From Humulus lupulus (lineage: Eukaryota; Streptophyta; Magnoliopsida; Rosales; Cannabaceae): a stretch of 64,000 bases of DNA. Within the stretch, counting starts at the first letter, position 1; each line of letters starts with the position of its first letter. The position numbers and the translations under genes are program-made. This document shows positions 36,484 through 48,199 of the stretch, piece after piece. The stretch lies in assembly GCF_963169125.1 (NCBI RefSeq), contig NC_084793.1, positions 217,336,652-217,400,651 on the forward strand. The letters run 5' to 3'. The notes beneath the pieces were generated by a model that had not been told where the DNA came from, did not search any database, and saw only the letters and a program-made list of their open reading frames with translations.

Positions 36484-36711
36484 CTTGGGAGAATGCCGAG
36501 CAAAGACATGTTTCTTATGTAGAATGGTTGGGCATCTCAAGAAGGATTGTCCAAGGCTAAGAGAGCTTGAGAAAAAGGGGGTAGACAACTTTACTCCAGC
36601 TCGAGTGTTTATTCCAGAGCAATCAGAGTCTGGGACAGAGACTAGTTCCTCGGGAGTGGCAGGTCAGTTCTCTAGTTCAAAATTTTGAGTTATGCTGATT
36701 GGTTTTGGTTA
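36484..36711 (+). pseudogene. Tekay gag zinc-knuckle fragment, copy 1
   Basis: An open stretch reading LGECRAKTCFLCRMVGHLKKDCPRL with the end of one knuckle and a complete CX2CX4HX4C knuckle, then TPARVFIPEQSESGTET and GVAGQFSSSKF. It closely matches the gag tail of element D near 10600-10775. It is cut by the Cassandra LTR at 36712. The rest of gag-pol is absent. This is unit 1 of an 867-bp tandem duplication. Confidence 0.82.
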
Positions 36712-37083
36712 TGTGACGCCCCACATCACTATGGCTGCTTTCTGGAATGACGACTGGCCCTACAAACCAAGACAAGTCTTTCCAGCGTGCTTTGTCCTCA
36801 CTCGCACACTTCCTGGGAAAACTTCCCAGGAGGTCACCCATCCCTAGATTACTCCAAGCCAAGCACGCTTAACCAAGGAGTTCTCAAGTGATGGGCTACC
36901 GAAAAGAAGATGCATCTTCCTGATATAGGTAGTACCCATCAATCCATTTAAGCCATCTTCAACTGTGTATTCCCATACCTACACAGTCTTAGAATCATTA
37001 CACTTGACCTTCCCCAGGCGGTGTGGGATTGCACAGCTTACCCGGTCTTTCCCCTTACGGATCACGGGATTCTAACTGTCACA
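36712..37083 (-). mobile_element. Cassandra TRIM LTR, copy 1 (372 bp, minus)
   Basis: Plus-strand edges TGTGACGCCCC and CTGTCACA. The minus strand contains the 5S rRNA-like part GTTAAGCGTGCTTGG ... GGGATGGGTGACCTCCTGGG (complement of about 36825-36885), which holds the 5S internal promoter boxes. Cassandra LTRs are defined by this 5S-derived segment. It is a solo LTR: gag fragment on the left, copia LTR sequence on the right, no matching target duplication. Confidence 0.88.
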
Positions 37084-37265
37084 TAGCTAATCATATTTAT
37101 AGTGACGTAATCACAGTGGAATATAAATATGATTATATGTTCAAAATAAGTTAGTCCTAAGATTATTCAGTGCACGAGATTTCCACTGACTTGCCAATCT
37201 ACGATATGATCTACTTACACATTGTGGCGTTATGTTCTTTCCAAAACATTAGCAAAGTTCTTTCC
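37084..37265 (+). repeat. Copia G LTR fragment in duplication unit 1
   Basis: TAGCTAATCATATTTATAGTGACG through ACATTAGCAAAG matches 46523-46700 of G's 3' LTR and the second unit at 37951-38130. At AGCAAAG it switches to TTCTTTCCAGATAGTGG, which is Tekay gag sequence. Confidence 0.8.
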
Positions 37266-37578
37266 AGATAGTGGTATCTCCATCTATTGGAGCAAGTAAG
37301 AATGAAAGCTGGAAGACTCATCCAAAATGTACCCGGTGCAAGAGGCATCACTTGGGAGAATGTTGAGCAAAGACATGTTTCTTATGTAGAATGGTTGGGC
37401 ATCTCAAGAAGGATTGTCCAAGGCTAAGAGAGCTTTAGAAAAAGGGGATAGACAACTTGACTCCAGCTCGAGTGTTTATTCTAGAGCAATCAGAGTCTGG
37501 GACAGAGACTAGTTCCTCAGGAGTGGCAGGTCAGTTCTCTAGTTCGAAATTTTGAGTTATGCTGATTGGTTTTGGTTA
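37266..37578 (+). pseudogene. Tekay gag zinc-knuckle fragment, copy 2
   Basis: Starts about 85 bp further upstream in gag than copy 1 (NESWKTHPKCTRCKRHHLGEC), so both knuckles C-TRC-KRHHLGEC and CFLC-RMVGHLKKDC are present. The duplicate part starts at 37351, 867 bp after copy 1. A point change creates a stop after RLRELX. Cut by the second Cassandra LTR at 37579. Confidence 0.82.
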
Positions 37579-37950
37579 TGTGACGCCCCACATCACTATG
37601 GCTGGTTTCTGAAATGACGACTGGCCCTACAAACCAAGACAAGTCTTTCCAGCGTGCTTTGTCCTCACTCACACACTTCCTGGGAAAACTTCCCAGGAGG
37701 TCACCCATCCCTAGATTACTCCAGGCCAAGCACGCTTAACCATGGAGTTCTCAAGTGATGGGCTACCGAAAAGAAGATGCATCTTCCTGATATAGGTAGT
37801 ACCCATCAATCCATTTAAGCCCTCTTCAACTGTGTAGTCCCATACCTACACTGTCTTAGAATCATTACACTTGACCTTCCCCAGGCGGTGTGGGATTGCA
37901 CAGCTTACCCGGTCTTTCCCCTTACGGATCACGGGATTCTGACTGTCACA
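37579..37950 (-). mobile_element. Cassandra TRIM LTR, copy 2 (372 bp, minus)
   Basis: Same borders and same junctions as the copy at 36712, exactly 867 bp away, with scattered base differences. It was therefore copied by the tandem duplication and is not an independent insertion. The 5S-like segment is intact. Confidence 0.88.
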
Positions 37951-40274
37951 TAGCTAATCGTATTTATAGTGACGTAATCACAGTGGAATATAAATATGAT
38001 TATATGTTCAAAATAAGTTAGTCCTAAGATTAGTCAGTGCACGAGATTTACACTGACTTGCCAATCTACGATATGATCTACTTACACATTGTGGCGTTAT
38101 GTTCTTTCCAGAACATTAGCAAAGTAGATAAGATCGGATGTATTTGTTACATTGGACAAGACAGATATTGACAGTTGATAGGATAAGTAAATATATCGTT
38201 ATTTTCTATTCTAGTCATATCATATTGTTGACCATAGGTCAATTCAATCTCAATTCTGAGTGGTTAGTATTCTAACTGATTGTATTATTTGAGTTCTTTG
38301 ACTTGTTCGTTACCAGCGTACCCTATGGACTAGCCCATACTTACGTCTTGGGAACTCGGTAGTATAATTGAGTGGTGTTGACGCCGTTTTTCGTCAACAG
38401 TGAAAGAAGAGCACGTAAACAATAACTAGTAATGGCCAATCAAAATATATTAATACCAAACACGATTTTTACGTGGTTCAACAGTTAAATCTGCCTAGTC
38501 CATGAGTCTTTTTTATTAAACTCAAGATGATCTCTGAAAATTCTTTAAGGATGAATTCTTCAAAGTTTTCTCTCAAGATTCAGAAATTCGGTCCTTTACA
38601 ATGGTGGATCACTTCTCTATTTATAGAGAGGAATGCAGAATACTATCCCACATATTTTGGGTAGTTACTCTTTATTTGCAAATAAATCAAATGGCTTTAA
38701 ATGCCTGTAATCCGATATAAAAGGAAACGTCCCCTGAAGACCAGGGGGCGTATAACTAATCAAATAATATCCCATGATCTTAGGGGATTTACATTAATAA
38801 ATGTGGACCACGTCTCTTATGGACAACACTTGAAGATGTTCAAGGTTATTATCATATATCTCCAAGGCCTTATTCTCCCAGGTCTTACATCAACTTTCGA
38901 GCTAATGACATCTCCCGAGGTCACATGGCTTTCGAGATCGTACTCGCGTCAGGCTCGGAACCCCTGATCCGAGGTCATCCCTGAGGATAGATGCATCTCG
39001 GGTGCTACCCCTTCGAGATAGTGTCGAGTTCGAGGCCACCATATTCGAAGTCGTCTCAGCTTTGCAGGCTCGATGTCTAGTCTTGGAACATACTTCATAC
39101 TTTACGAGTTCATTCGCTGCGAATCCAGCTTTCGAGGTCACATTTAACATGGCTCGAAATCTGGGTATAACATAAGTGTTTTAAGGATAAAATACAATGA
39201 GGGGTAAAACAGTATTTTAGTCCTATCTCATTGTAGACCGTCTATAGAGGATTAAGCGACAATTATGGTTGTAACAATGGATAATTAATAGCGTATCTAT
39301 ATTTGTTATAGAGCGTTCTATGAATTCAAGAGAGCCATTCCGAGTCTTTAGTGGAGTTACGAGGAATTAATAAGTTAGTAAATTTATTTGTTAGATTTAT
39401 GATAACTTATTGGAGCTTGATTTCATAGGCTCATGGTCCCCACTGTACCTTGGATAAAATCATCTAGATAGTCTCAATTAATTGATTTAATCATCAATTA
39501 GAATTATCAAAGTTTACCAAGTCAATTTTGCATAGTTTCACAGAGTTATGTAATTTTGAGAAGAAAAGAGAAATTAGAGCAGATTTATTAATTAAGATAA
39601 ATTGGTATCTAAATTAATAAATAAGTTAAAATCAAGGATCAAATTATAAATAATTAATTTGATAAAGGATTAATTAATTAAATCAATAAAAAATAATACA
39701 GGCCTTGATTTTAAGTCCAATGGGCTTATAATCAAATGGGAAATTTTACGGGCCTAAAGCCCATTATAATTTCGACCTAGGGCTGTTATTTGGCTAATAT
39801 TTTATTGATTTTTTTAATTAAATTAAATGGACTAATTGAGTCTATAAAAAGGAGTGCTAAGTGAGAGAAGAAAACAAAAGTCACAAGTCAGCTTTTCTGA
39901 TAGTTTTTAGATTCTCTCTAAACACAAATCCTTTTCTAAGCCTCTTTGTTATTTTCTCTTCTTCTCTCAGTATCCATCTCATGTGTTGAGAATTGCCCAC
40001 TCTACTCTAGGTGATTCTAATGATACTTTGGAAGACTGTGAAGAAAATTGAAGATCAGTTCAGTTTCTTGGTAATACTCTGCGACCAAAAGGATACAAGG
40101 GTTAGAGAAACTGAAGGAAAGATTCATTCATTCTGCTGCGTATACTGTAAGTATTCTAATCATTGTTTCTCTGTGAATTTAATTTTAGAAACATGTTCTA
40201 GGTTCTCTCATATTAATTTGTTTAATATTAGATTTATATGAAAATAAATAAAGATCCTGTATAAGTTTCTAACA
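37951..40274 (+). repeat. 5' LTR of copia G (interrupted by a Tat solo LTR)
   Basis: Matches G's 3' LTR from position 46523 on, ending GTATAAGTTTCTAACA at 40274. Between 38379 and 39172 a Tat-type solo LTR replaces about 140 bp (46959-47100 in the 3' LTR). The start of the LTR is absent. Confidence 0.83.
38379..39172 (-). mobile_element. Tat-type solo LTR inside copia G 5' LTR (794 bp)
   Basis: The plus strand begins TGACGCCGTTTTTCGTCAAC and ends GGGTATAACA, matching the edges of element B's LTR. It also has the TTTTTACGTGGTTCAACAGT segment seen in B (20350). Same orientation as B. No clean target duplication; host LTR bases are missing at the site. Confidence 0.8.
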
Positions 40275-42641
40275 TCTGGCCTCTTTATTTTCATGCATGA
40301 ACATGTTAAAAATTAGATTATTTGATGTGTTTGAATAATTGGATGGATTTTCAAGTTTTTATGAAGCATATTGATTTTATGTGATTATTAGCAATTTTTA
40401 AGTTATTTTGTTGTATTTTCTATTTCATTAATTTTTATATATGCTTTATTTTTAAAAAATATCTTAAAAATTAATTAGAAAATAGTTTTGGTTTGAAAAA
40501 TTGCACACACAAAATTTTCCGAAATTTGTTTGGCCTGGCTGCCCATGCGCGTGCCCGCGCGCGATGAACAATACTGGGTACTGTTCATCCAATTTTTTAA
40601 AATTAATTAATTAATTTTTTTTTAAATTAAAGAAAAATAAAAATTGTGAAAATTAATTATTTATAATCAAAACAAAAAACATCAGATTTGTTTTATCATT
40701 TAAAATTGTTTTTAAAAATAAGATATTCTTGTTAGTTGAGATTTAAATAATAAAATATTTTCTACAAAGAATCAAATTAAAATTTAAAAATAGACTAACA
40801 ACTTAATGTTAAATCTTTGAATGTATTAAAATATTAGAATTAAGATATCAGATATTTAAGATATTTTCTTTTAAATTCTTGATATTTATTAAATCTTTAT
40901 TTGAAAATATAAATATCTGTTTATTATATAGTTTTTAATATTTAAATTATTTGAAATTTGACATTTGTTAGTTAGATATTTTCATGGATATTTGAATTTG
41001 TTTAACTGTTTTTAGATATTTTAGAGTTGTTATAACTATTAATATTTCATTTATTTTAAAAATGGTTAAAATATTTGTTAAAGTTGTAACAACACAAGAT
41101 ATTTTTTAAAAACAGTTATGATATTGATTTTAAACTTGGTTAAATTTTGAAAAATATCATTTTTTTCAACCAATTAATAAAATATTTTTTTAATAAATAG
41201 GATTTAAATTAACTTTGGTTAATTGTTGATAAATCCTATTTAAATTAAATTAATATTTTTTTTTCAAATTAACTTAAAACAAGTTGATTGTTGATAAATG
41301 AAATTTAAATTAACTATTGTTAATTGTTGATAAATTTCATTTAAATTGACTTATTTTTGTAAAAATTTAATTAATTCGAATTTTTCTGATAAATTCTAGA
41401 AAATTAATTGTTGTATTTTTGCTAATGAAATAAATTGTGGTATTTTTGCATAAATTCATAGAATTGCTCATATAGTAACATGATTAGGCCCATCCAATTA
41501 TAACATGTCTGTTTGCACTATATGTTGTATTTTTGCAATTATGCTTAGATGCATTTAGTGGCCCATATGTTTGTTAGATATATGGATTTTGCCAAATAAA
41601 ATATTCATAAAATGATAGGTTTTATTTGGGCCATTAGAAAATATAAAGTTTAAATTCCTCTCTTGTGGGTGATTCCACTTGTGAAGGCCCATTTACTTTG
41701 CATGACTATAGTGGGCCTAATCAATTAATAACAATTAATAAAACGAATGTTTAATTTCCTGTTTTTTTTTTACCTTGTATGGAAGATTGGGGGCCTCTGT
41801 AGTGGGAACGACATACTGGACCCAGCCCTCCTCCATACAAGCCCAATTGTTAAGGCCCATTTACCTGAGTTTGACTTAATTGTATAGGTTCATTATATTA
41901 GTTAAACCTAAATATTGATTAGCAACAAATTAATTCTAAATTAATTGAATTTGTTTCAATGTGACACTTTAGAATTAATAGGAAATTATAGAACTTTGGT
42001 TTTAAAAATTCTAATCTTACAATTTTTTTGGAGAGCTAGTCATTAATTTTCGAAAAATAATAATGAGCTTATTTTAAGATTTATATTCGATCTCCACCGT
42101 TGGTTTAACATAGTCAATAGCTTAATGGGGCCTCAAGGCGCTTTGATTTGTCCTCCTACAGAAGGTGTTCATTATTTATTTTGACAAGGTTAGATTTGAA
42201 AGATAGATAATTATAGGTCAAATTCTATTAGACTCACCCCTACGGTGACTACTAGGACTAGATCTATGATTATCGAAACCGTGGGTCTAGCTCATAAAAT
42301 AAGAGATTATGTTTTCTTATTTTGATCGAATAGTACGTTGTTAATAGTGGTGTCCATTATTAAATGACTTTACAACTCTATTTAGCTAGTGGTAATTTTT
42401 ACTCTCGCCAATCGGGACAAGGATATCATAGATTAGTTAAAAACCTAAAGAAATAGAGATATAATTATTTTTGGTATTTTTTCTCATATCTTACATATTT
42501 TTTGTATATGTTGTGCTATTTCTTGAAATTTGTGTGAATAGGAGTTTTATTGAGCAAATGTGATTGATTTCTATTTTATTGATAAATTTTAGTTTTAAGC
42601 TAAGCAGCGCTGTGTCTACTCCCATCCTTTCTCAACTTTCG
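40275..42641 (+). other. Long leader of copia G
   Basis: 2.4 kb between the 5' LTR and gag with no coding frame. The bases after the LTR (TCTGGCCTCTTTATTT) should hold the primer site, but I cannot match a tRNA. A GC-rich spot at 40545-40565 (GCGCGTGCCCGCGCGCG), AT-rich repeats and GGCCCATTTA motifs near 41690 and 41856 are visible. Confidence 0.55.
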
Positions 42642-43180
42642 ATGGAGAAACTCACTAGAGAAAACTTCCTTAAATGGAAGCAAAACATCAACATTGTGTT
42701 GATTGGTGACAACTCCAAGTTCATCATGATTGAGGAATCCCCAAAACGAGCACCGTGTCCGCACGTTCGAGACGACACCATAAATGCTTGGATAGCACCG
42801 TCTCCGCACATACGTGATGACACCGTGAATGCTTGAATAGTACCGTGCCTGCACGTTCATGATCAACTCAACTATGGTCTGACGCAGCTCATGAATGAGC
42901 ATCAGAATTTCAAGTCTGTCATGGGTGGACCTAGTAAAGGAGGAGAAAATAAGACTACAGTTGTTGCTGCTGATCCAAATAAGTTTGAAGCTAACCAAGC
43001 TTCGTCTTCGAAAGCTGGAGACAAGAGGAAAGGTGGACAAAACAACAACCCAAATCCTGCAAAGGATGCAAAGACGAGTGCACAATCAAATGCACAGACG
43101 CCTAAGGGGAAGAACAAGAAAAACAAGAAAGGTAAAGATAAGTGCTTTCACTGCAAAGAGAATGGGAATTGGATATGAGA
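42642..43180 (+). pseudogene. Copia G gag
   Basis: MEKLTRENFLKWKQNINIVL is the usual copia gag opening. Most of the capsid part is missing; in its place are in-frame 15-residue repeats (HVRDDTINAWIAPSP and a diverged second copy). A basic linker GKNKKNKKGKDK leads to the zinc knuckle CFHCKENGNWI-stop-DC, where the zinc-ligand His is Asn and a stop is present. It is non-functional as gag. The start at 42642 is chosen because the motif begins there; an upstream Met at 42564 is in frame. Confidence 0.85.
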
Positions 43181-43650
43181 TTGCCCTAAGTTTCTAGCAG
43201 CGAAAAACAAAGGTAATGATTATAGTTCATTTATCTTAGAAACATGTGTTCTAGAGAATGATAAATTCGTTTGGATTATTGATTCTGGATCTACCAACCA
43301 TGTTTGTAACTCTTTATAGCTTCTTAAATCGTGGGAAGAAGTGGACGAAGACGGCTTAAAGCTTAGAGTTGGGAACAGAGCATTCGTTAAGGTCCAAGCT
43401 ATAGAAATAGCTCGTCTGAAGTTCAGAAATAAATACTTAATTTTATAAGAAGTATTTTTTATTCCGAATTTTAGTAGAAATTTAATTTTAGTTTCCATGT
43501 TGCAATTAGAACGATTTGTTATGACTTTCACAAGTTCTAATATATCTATTTCTTCAATGGATCACAATTGTGTATTGCATGTTTGGAAAACGGGTTTTAT
43601 ATTCTACAACCTAACAAACCATTTGCTCTTAACAATGATTTGTTCAAAGT
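43181..43650 (+). pseudogene. Copia G protease
   Basis: VWIIDSGSTNHVCNS near 43275 carries the aspartic protease DSG triad. WEEVDEDGLKLRVGNRAFVK and FFIPNFSRNLILVSMLQLE follow. In-frame stops occur near 43318 and 43447. It continues in frame from gag apart from the stops. Confidence 0.83.
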
Positions 43651-43689
43651 AGCTAAACCTAGGACCAATAAACGTCAAAAGACCGATAA

Positions 43690-44684
43690 CGATAATATGA
43701 TAGGATTCAAAGACTTACAAAGGACAGGCCTTTGAGGGAACTCACCTTAGGTGAACTACCTGTCTGTGAATCTTGTCTAGAAGGAAAACTGACCAAGCAT
43801 CCATTCTCTGCAAAGGGTGATAGGGCCAAAGACCACTTGGACTTGTGCATTCAGATGTTTGTGAACCTTTGAATGTACAAGTGAGGGATGTTTTTGAGTA
43901 TTTCATCACTTTCATTGAAGATTACTCTAGATACTCATGTCTTTACCTAATGCATAGGAAATCAGAAACATTTTCAAAGTTTCAGGAATTCCTATCAATG
44001 GCTCAGAACCAATTAGGTAAAACGTTAAAGATCTTGTGATCTGATAGGGGTGGAGAATATTTGGATATGTAGTTCCAAGATCATTTAACTGAACTTGGCA
44101 TTTTATCACAACTTATAGCCCCAGGTACTCTGCAACAAAATGGTGTAGCGGAACGCCGGAAAAGAACTTTATTGGAAATGGTTAAATGCATACTTTGTTA
44201 CTCAACTCTACCAACTTTGTTCTGGGGACATGCAATTGAAACCGCAAATGACATTCTCAATGCCATGCCATCTAAATCAATCCCAAAAACACCTTTAGAA
44301 CGCTGGAATGGTTGTGAACCTAGTTTATGCCATTATAGAATCTGGGGGTGTCCTGCTCACGTCCTGAGGAAAAATGAGGGAAAGCTAGAATCACGAACTG
44401 AAGTTTGCATGTTTGTTGGCTATCCTAAAGGTACTCGGGGTGGACTTTTCTATATTCATTCAAAAAAGAATGTGTTTAGTTCTACGAATGATACTATTCT
44501 GGAAAATGACTATGTCCAAAACTCCAAACCTCACAGCAGAGTAGTTTTAGAGGAGATGGTTAAAGAATTGACTCCAACCAATGTTCCATCGTCATCAATG
44601 CGAGTTGAAGATGAAATTCCCACTCTTCATGTCCAACCGACGCAAGTTGATTTAAATGAAGAAAGTATCACTGTTCCTATGTAA
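43690..44684 (+). pseudogene. Copia G integrase
   Basis: The GAG-pre-integrase zinc segment ends ELPVCESCLEGKLTKHPF near 43750. The DDE core has MHSDVCEPL (first Asp, 43845), SDRGGEY (second Asp, about 44040, preceded by a stop) and NGVAERR (Glu, about 44140). After that GYPKGTRGGLFYIHSKKNVF is the usual C-terminal region. One frameshift near 43840 and several stops. Confidence 0.9.
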
Positions 44685-44693
44685 ATAGTCATG

Positions 44694-45715
44694 GAGCCTC
44701 GTCGTAGTGGGAGGGTTTCTAGGAACCCAGTTCGCTATGGTTTGGATGGTGAAACCAATATGGTTGTTGGTGACACTAGTGATGATGATCCGTTGTATTT
44801 CAAACAGGCAATGGATAGCCCTGAAAAGGAACTATGGCTCGAAGCCATGAAATAGGAAATGGAGTCCATGTACTCAAATTCCGTCTGGGATCTTGTGGAA
44901 GCACCTAGTGACTTTAGGGCCATTGGGTGCAAGTGGATCTACAAGGAGAAATGAGGTGTTGATGGAAATATCGAGACTTATAAAGCTCGATTAGTGGCAA
45001 AGGGTTATACCCAAAGAGAAGGCGTGGACTATGAGGAAACTTTTAGTCTGGTAGCCATGCTCAAGTCCATTCGCATCCTTTTATCCATAACAGCCACTCT
45101 CGACTATGAGATCTGGAAAATGGACGTCAAGATAGCTTTTCTTATTGGAAAGCTTGATGAAGTCATTTATATGGATCATCCAGAAGGATTTAAAGTAGCT
45201 GGACAAGAAGGAAAAGTTTGCAAGTTGAATAGGTAAATTTATGGACTTAAGCAAGCTTCTCGTTCCTGGAATCGTAGGTTTGATGAAATAATCAAAACCT
45301 ATGGCTTTGAACAAAATATTGATGAGCCATGTGTTTACCAACTGAAGGCAAATCAAATAGTGGTATTCATGGTTCTTTATGTAGATGATATCTTACTCAT
45401 TGGAAACAATGTTAAGAAATTATTAGATGTGAAGAATTGGCTGAGCACTCAATTCCAAATGAAGGATTTGGGTGAAGTGAGTTATGTTCTAGGTATCCAT
45501 ATTATTAGGGATAGAAAGAACAAACTCTTAGCTCTATCTCAAGCAGCTTACATAGATAAAGTGCTTGAACGTTTCTCAATGACAAATTCCAAGAAACGAC
45601 GTTTACCATCCCGCCATGAAATTCATCTTTCAAAGAAGCAGTCTCCCTAGACTCCTGAAGAGGAAGATGCAATGAAAATAGTTACTTATGCATCTACAGT
45701 TGGAAGTCTGATGTA
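44694..45715 (+). pseudogene. Copia G reverse transcriptase
   Basis: RRSGRVSRNPVRYG precedes RT. Motifs in order: AIGCKWIYKEK, KARLVAKGYTQREGVDYEET, WKMDVKIAFLIGKLDEVIYM, IYGLKQASRSWNRRF and catalytic VLYVDDILLIG (about 45370-45405). Stops at 44854, 44953 and 45235, among others. Near its end, ATCTACAGTTGGAAGTCTGA is repeated 49 bp apart (45692 and 45741), which shifts the frame into RNase H. Confidence 0.92.
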
Positions 45716-46340
45716 TGCCATGTTGTGTACTAGACCAGATATCTACAGTTGGAAGTCTGATGTATGCAGTGGGAGTAGTGAGGAGGTATCAGTCAAACCC
45801 AGGACCAAAACATTGGATAGCAGTTAAGCATATTCTGAAGTATTTAAGGCGGACAAGGGATTTTATGTTAGTATCCAAGGGTGGTGTTCTGAACCCTATA
45901 GGCTACAATGATTCAGATTTTCAAACTGATGTCGATGATAGGAAGTCTACTTCTGGAATGGTATTTACTCTTGAGGTGGAGTTGTGATATGGAGAAGCGT
46001 AAAGCAGTCTACAATCTCATATTCCACCATGGAGGCTGAGTACATAGCCGCGTCAGAAGTAGCTAAGGAAATAGTCTGGCTAAAGAAGTTCTATTCAGAT
46101 CTTGATCTTGGTGACAATACGGGAGCGATAGCTAACTCGAAAGAACCTCAAAGTCACAAGAGGAGTAAGCATATAGAAAGGAAGTATCACATTATTCGAG
46201 AATATGTGGCTAGGGGAGATGTGAAGGTTATGAAGATTGCAACTGAAGATAATCTTGTAGATCCATTTACGAAGACACTACCAGAAGCTACATTTGATAA
46301 GCATATCAAGGAAATGGGATTAGTGAAATTAAGGCATTAG
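45716..46340 (+). pseudogene. Copia G RNase H
   Basis: GYNDSDFQTDVDDRKSTSG (catalytic Asp), then after a frameshift at about 45984 TISYSTMEAEYIAASEVAKE (catalytic Glu). The section that should carry the third catalytic Asp (YCDN) is deleted: WLKKFYSDLDLGDNTGAIAN runs directly into NSKEPQSHKRSKHIERKYH. It ends DPFTKTLPEATFDKHIKEMG with a stop at 46338. Confidence 0.9.
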
Positions 46341-46350
46341 TTTCAATTAG

Positions 46351-46364
46351 TGCAAGTGGGAGTT
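46351..46364 (+). other. Polypurine tract of copia G
   Basis: GCAAGTGGGAGTT lies 10 bp after the pol stop and directly before the 3' LTR start TGTTGGGG. Confidence 0.75.
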
Positions 46365-48199
46365 TGTTGGGGTTTTATGCCCTAATTAAAACCCGATTTC
46401 TTTGTAATCTCATTTATTATCAATAAAAGAATAGAGAATCATTTTTTTTACTTGGTCAATCACTTTGCTCACATGTTTTAATTTCATGATTATTTGTTTA
46501 ATATAAACTTCTATTAAATCCCGAGCATATAGCTAATCGTATTTATAGTGACCTAATCACAGTGGAATATAAATATGATTATATGTTCAAAATAAGTTAG
46601 TCCTAAGATTAGTCAGTGCACAAGATTTATAGTGACTTGCCAATCTACGATATGATCTATTTACACATTGTGGTGTTATGTTCTTTCCAGAACATTAGCA
46701 AAGTAGATAATATCGGATGTGTTTGTTACATTGGACATGACCGATATTGACAGCCGATAGGATAAGTAAACATACCGTTATTATCTATTCTAGTCATATC
46801 ATATAGTTGACCATAGGTCAATTCAATATCAATTTTGAGTGGTTAGTATTATACCTAATTGTATTATTTAAGTTCTTTGACTAGTTTGTTACCAGCTTAC
46901 CCTACGGACTAGCCCATACTTACATCTTGGGAACTTGGTAGTATAATTGAGTGGGTGTGTTAATCATAGATATGAACATATATAGCTTCTGATGACGAAG
47001 TGAAGCGATGGTTTCCTTTTAGTTTGGTTCAAGGTGTTAAATGATAGATATCTCATTTCAGTAATTAAATTAGTTTACTGAAATATCATTTACAAGGAAC
47101 TAAGTGTTTTAAAGATAAAATACAATGAGGGGTAAAACAGTATTTTAGTCCTATCTCATTGTAGACCGTCTATAGAGGATTGAGCGACAATTATGGTTGT
47201 AACAATTGATAATTAATAGCGTATCTATATTTGTTATAGAGTGTTCTATGAATTCAAGAGTGCCATTCCGATTCTTTAGTGGAGTCACGAGGAATTAATA
47301 AGTTAGTAAATTTATTTGTTAGATCTATGATAACTTATTTGAGCTTGATTTCATAGGCCCATGGTCCCCACTGTACCTTGGATAAAATTATCTAGATAGT
47401 CTCAATTAATTGATTTAATTATCAATTAGAATTATCAAAGTTTACCAGGTCAATTTTGGATAGTTTCATAGAGTTGTGTAATTTTGAGAAGAAAAGAGAA
47501 ATTAGGGCAGATTTATTAATTAAGATAAATTGGTATCTAAATTAATAAATAAGTTTAAATCAAGGATCAAATTATATATAATTAATTTGATAAAGGCTTT
47601 AATTAATTAAATCAATAGAAAATAATACAGGCCTTGATTTTAAGTCCAATGGGCTTATAATCAAATGAAAAATTTCACGGACCTAAAACCCATGATAATT
47701 TCGACCTAGGGCTGTTAATTGGCTATTATTTTATTGATTTTTTAATTAAATTAAATGGCCTAACTAAGTCTGTAAAAAGGAGTGCTAAGTGAGAGAAGAC
47801 AACACAAGTCACAAGTCAGATTTTCTGATAGTTTTTAGATTCTCTCTAAAAACATGTCCTTTTCTAAGCCTTTTTGTTATTTTCTCTTCTTCTCTCTATA
47901 TCTATCTCATGTGAGAATTTCCCACTCTAGTCTAGGTGATTATAAGGATACTTTGGAAGACTGTGAAGAAAATTGAAGATCGATTCAATTTCTTTGTAAT
48001 ACTCTGCAACAAAAAGGATACAAGGGTTAGAGAAACTGAAGGAGTGACTCATTCATTCCGCTGCGTATATTGTAAGTATTCTAATCATTGTTTCTCTTTG
48101 AATTCTATATTAGAAACATGTTCTAGGTTATCTCATATTAATTTGTTTAATATTAGATCTACATGAAAATAAATTAAGATCATGTATAAGTTTCCAACA
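46365..48199 (+). repeat. 3' LTR of copia G (1835 bp)
   Basis: Starts TGTTGGGGTTTTATGCCC and ends TAAGTTTCCAACA. It is complete, so it serves as reference for the damaged 5' LTR. A TCTATAAAAAGG-like TATA box is present in the 5' copy at 39841 (TGTAAAAAGG here, 47770). The following GAAGC (48200-48204) is one half of the expected target duplication; the other half is lost. Confidence 0.87.

Larger units (their letters stand above)
37084..48199 (+). mobile_element. Ty1/copia element G with rearranged 5' LTR
   Basis: Order on the plus strand is 5' LTR (damaged), long non-coding leader, gag, PR, IN, RT, RNase H, polypurine tract, 3' LTR; IN before RT marks Ty1/copia. The LTRs look about 97% alike over the 120 bp I compared by eye (39173 versus 47101). 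The first 158 bp of the 5' LTR are missing, replaced by the gag/Cassandra duplication. The 3' flank is gag of element F, so G probably inserted into F. Lineage not assigned. Confidence 0.88.

Noticed and set aside
36820..36890. Possible 5S rRNA gene
   Set aside because: Only part of 5S is present and it sits inside a Cassandra LTR with defined borders; the same applies at 37690, 58661 and 59104.
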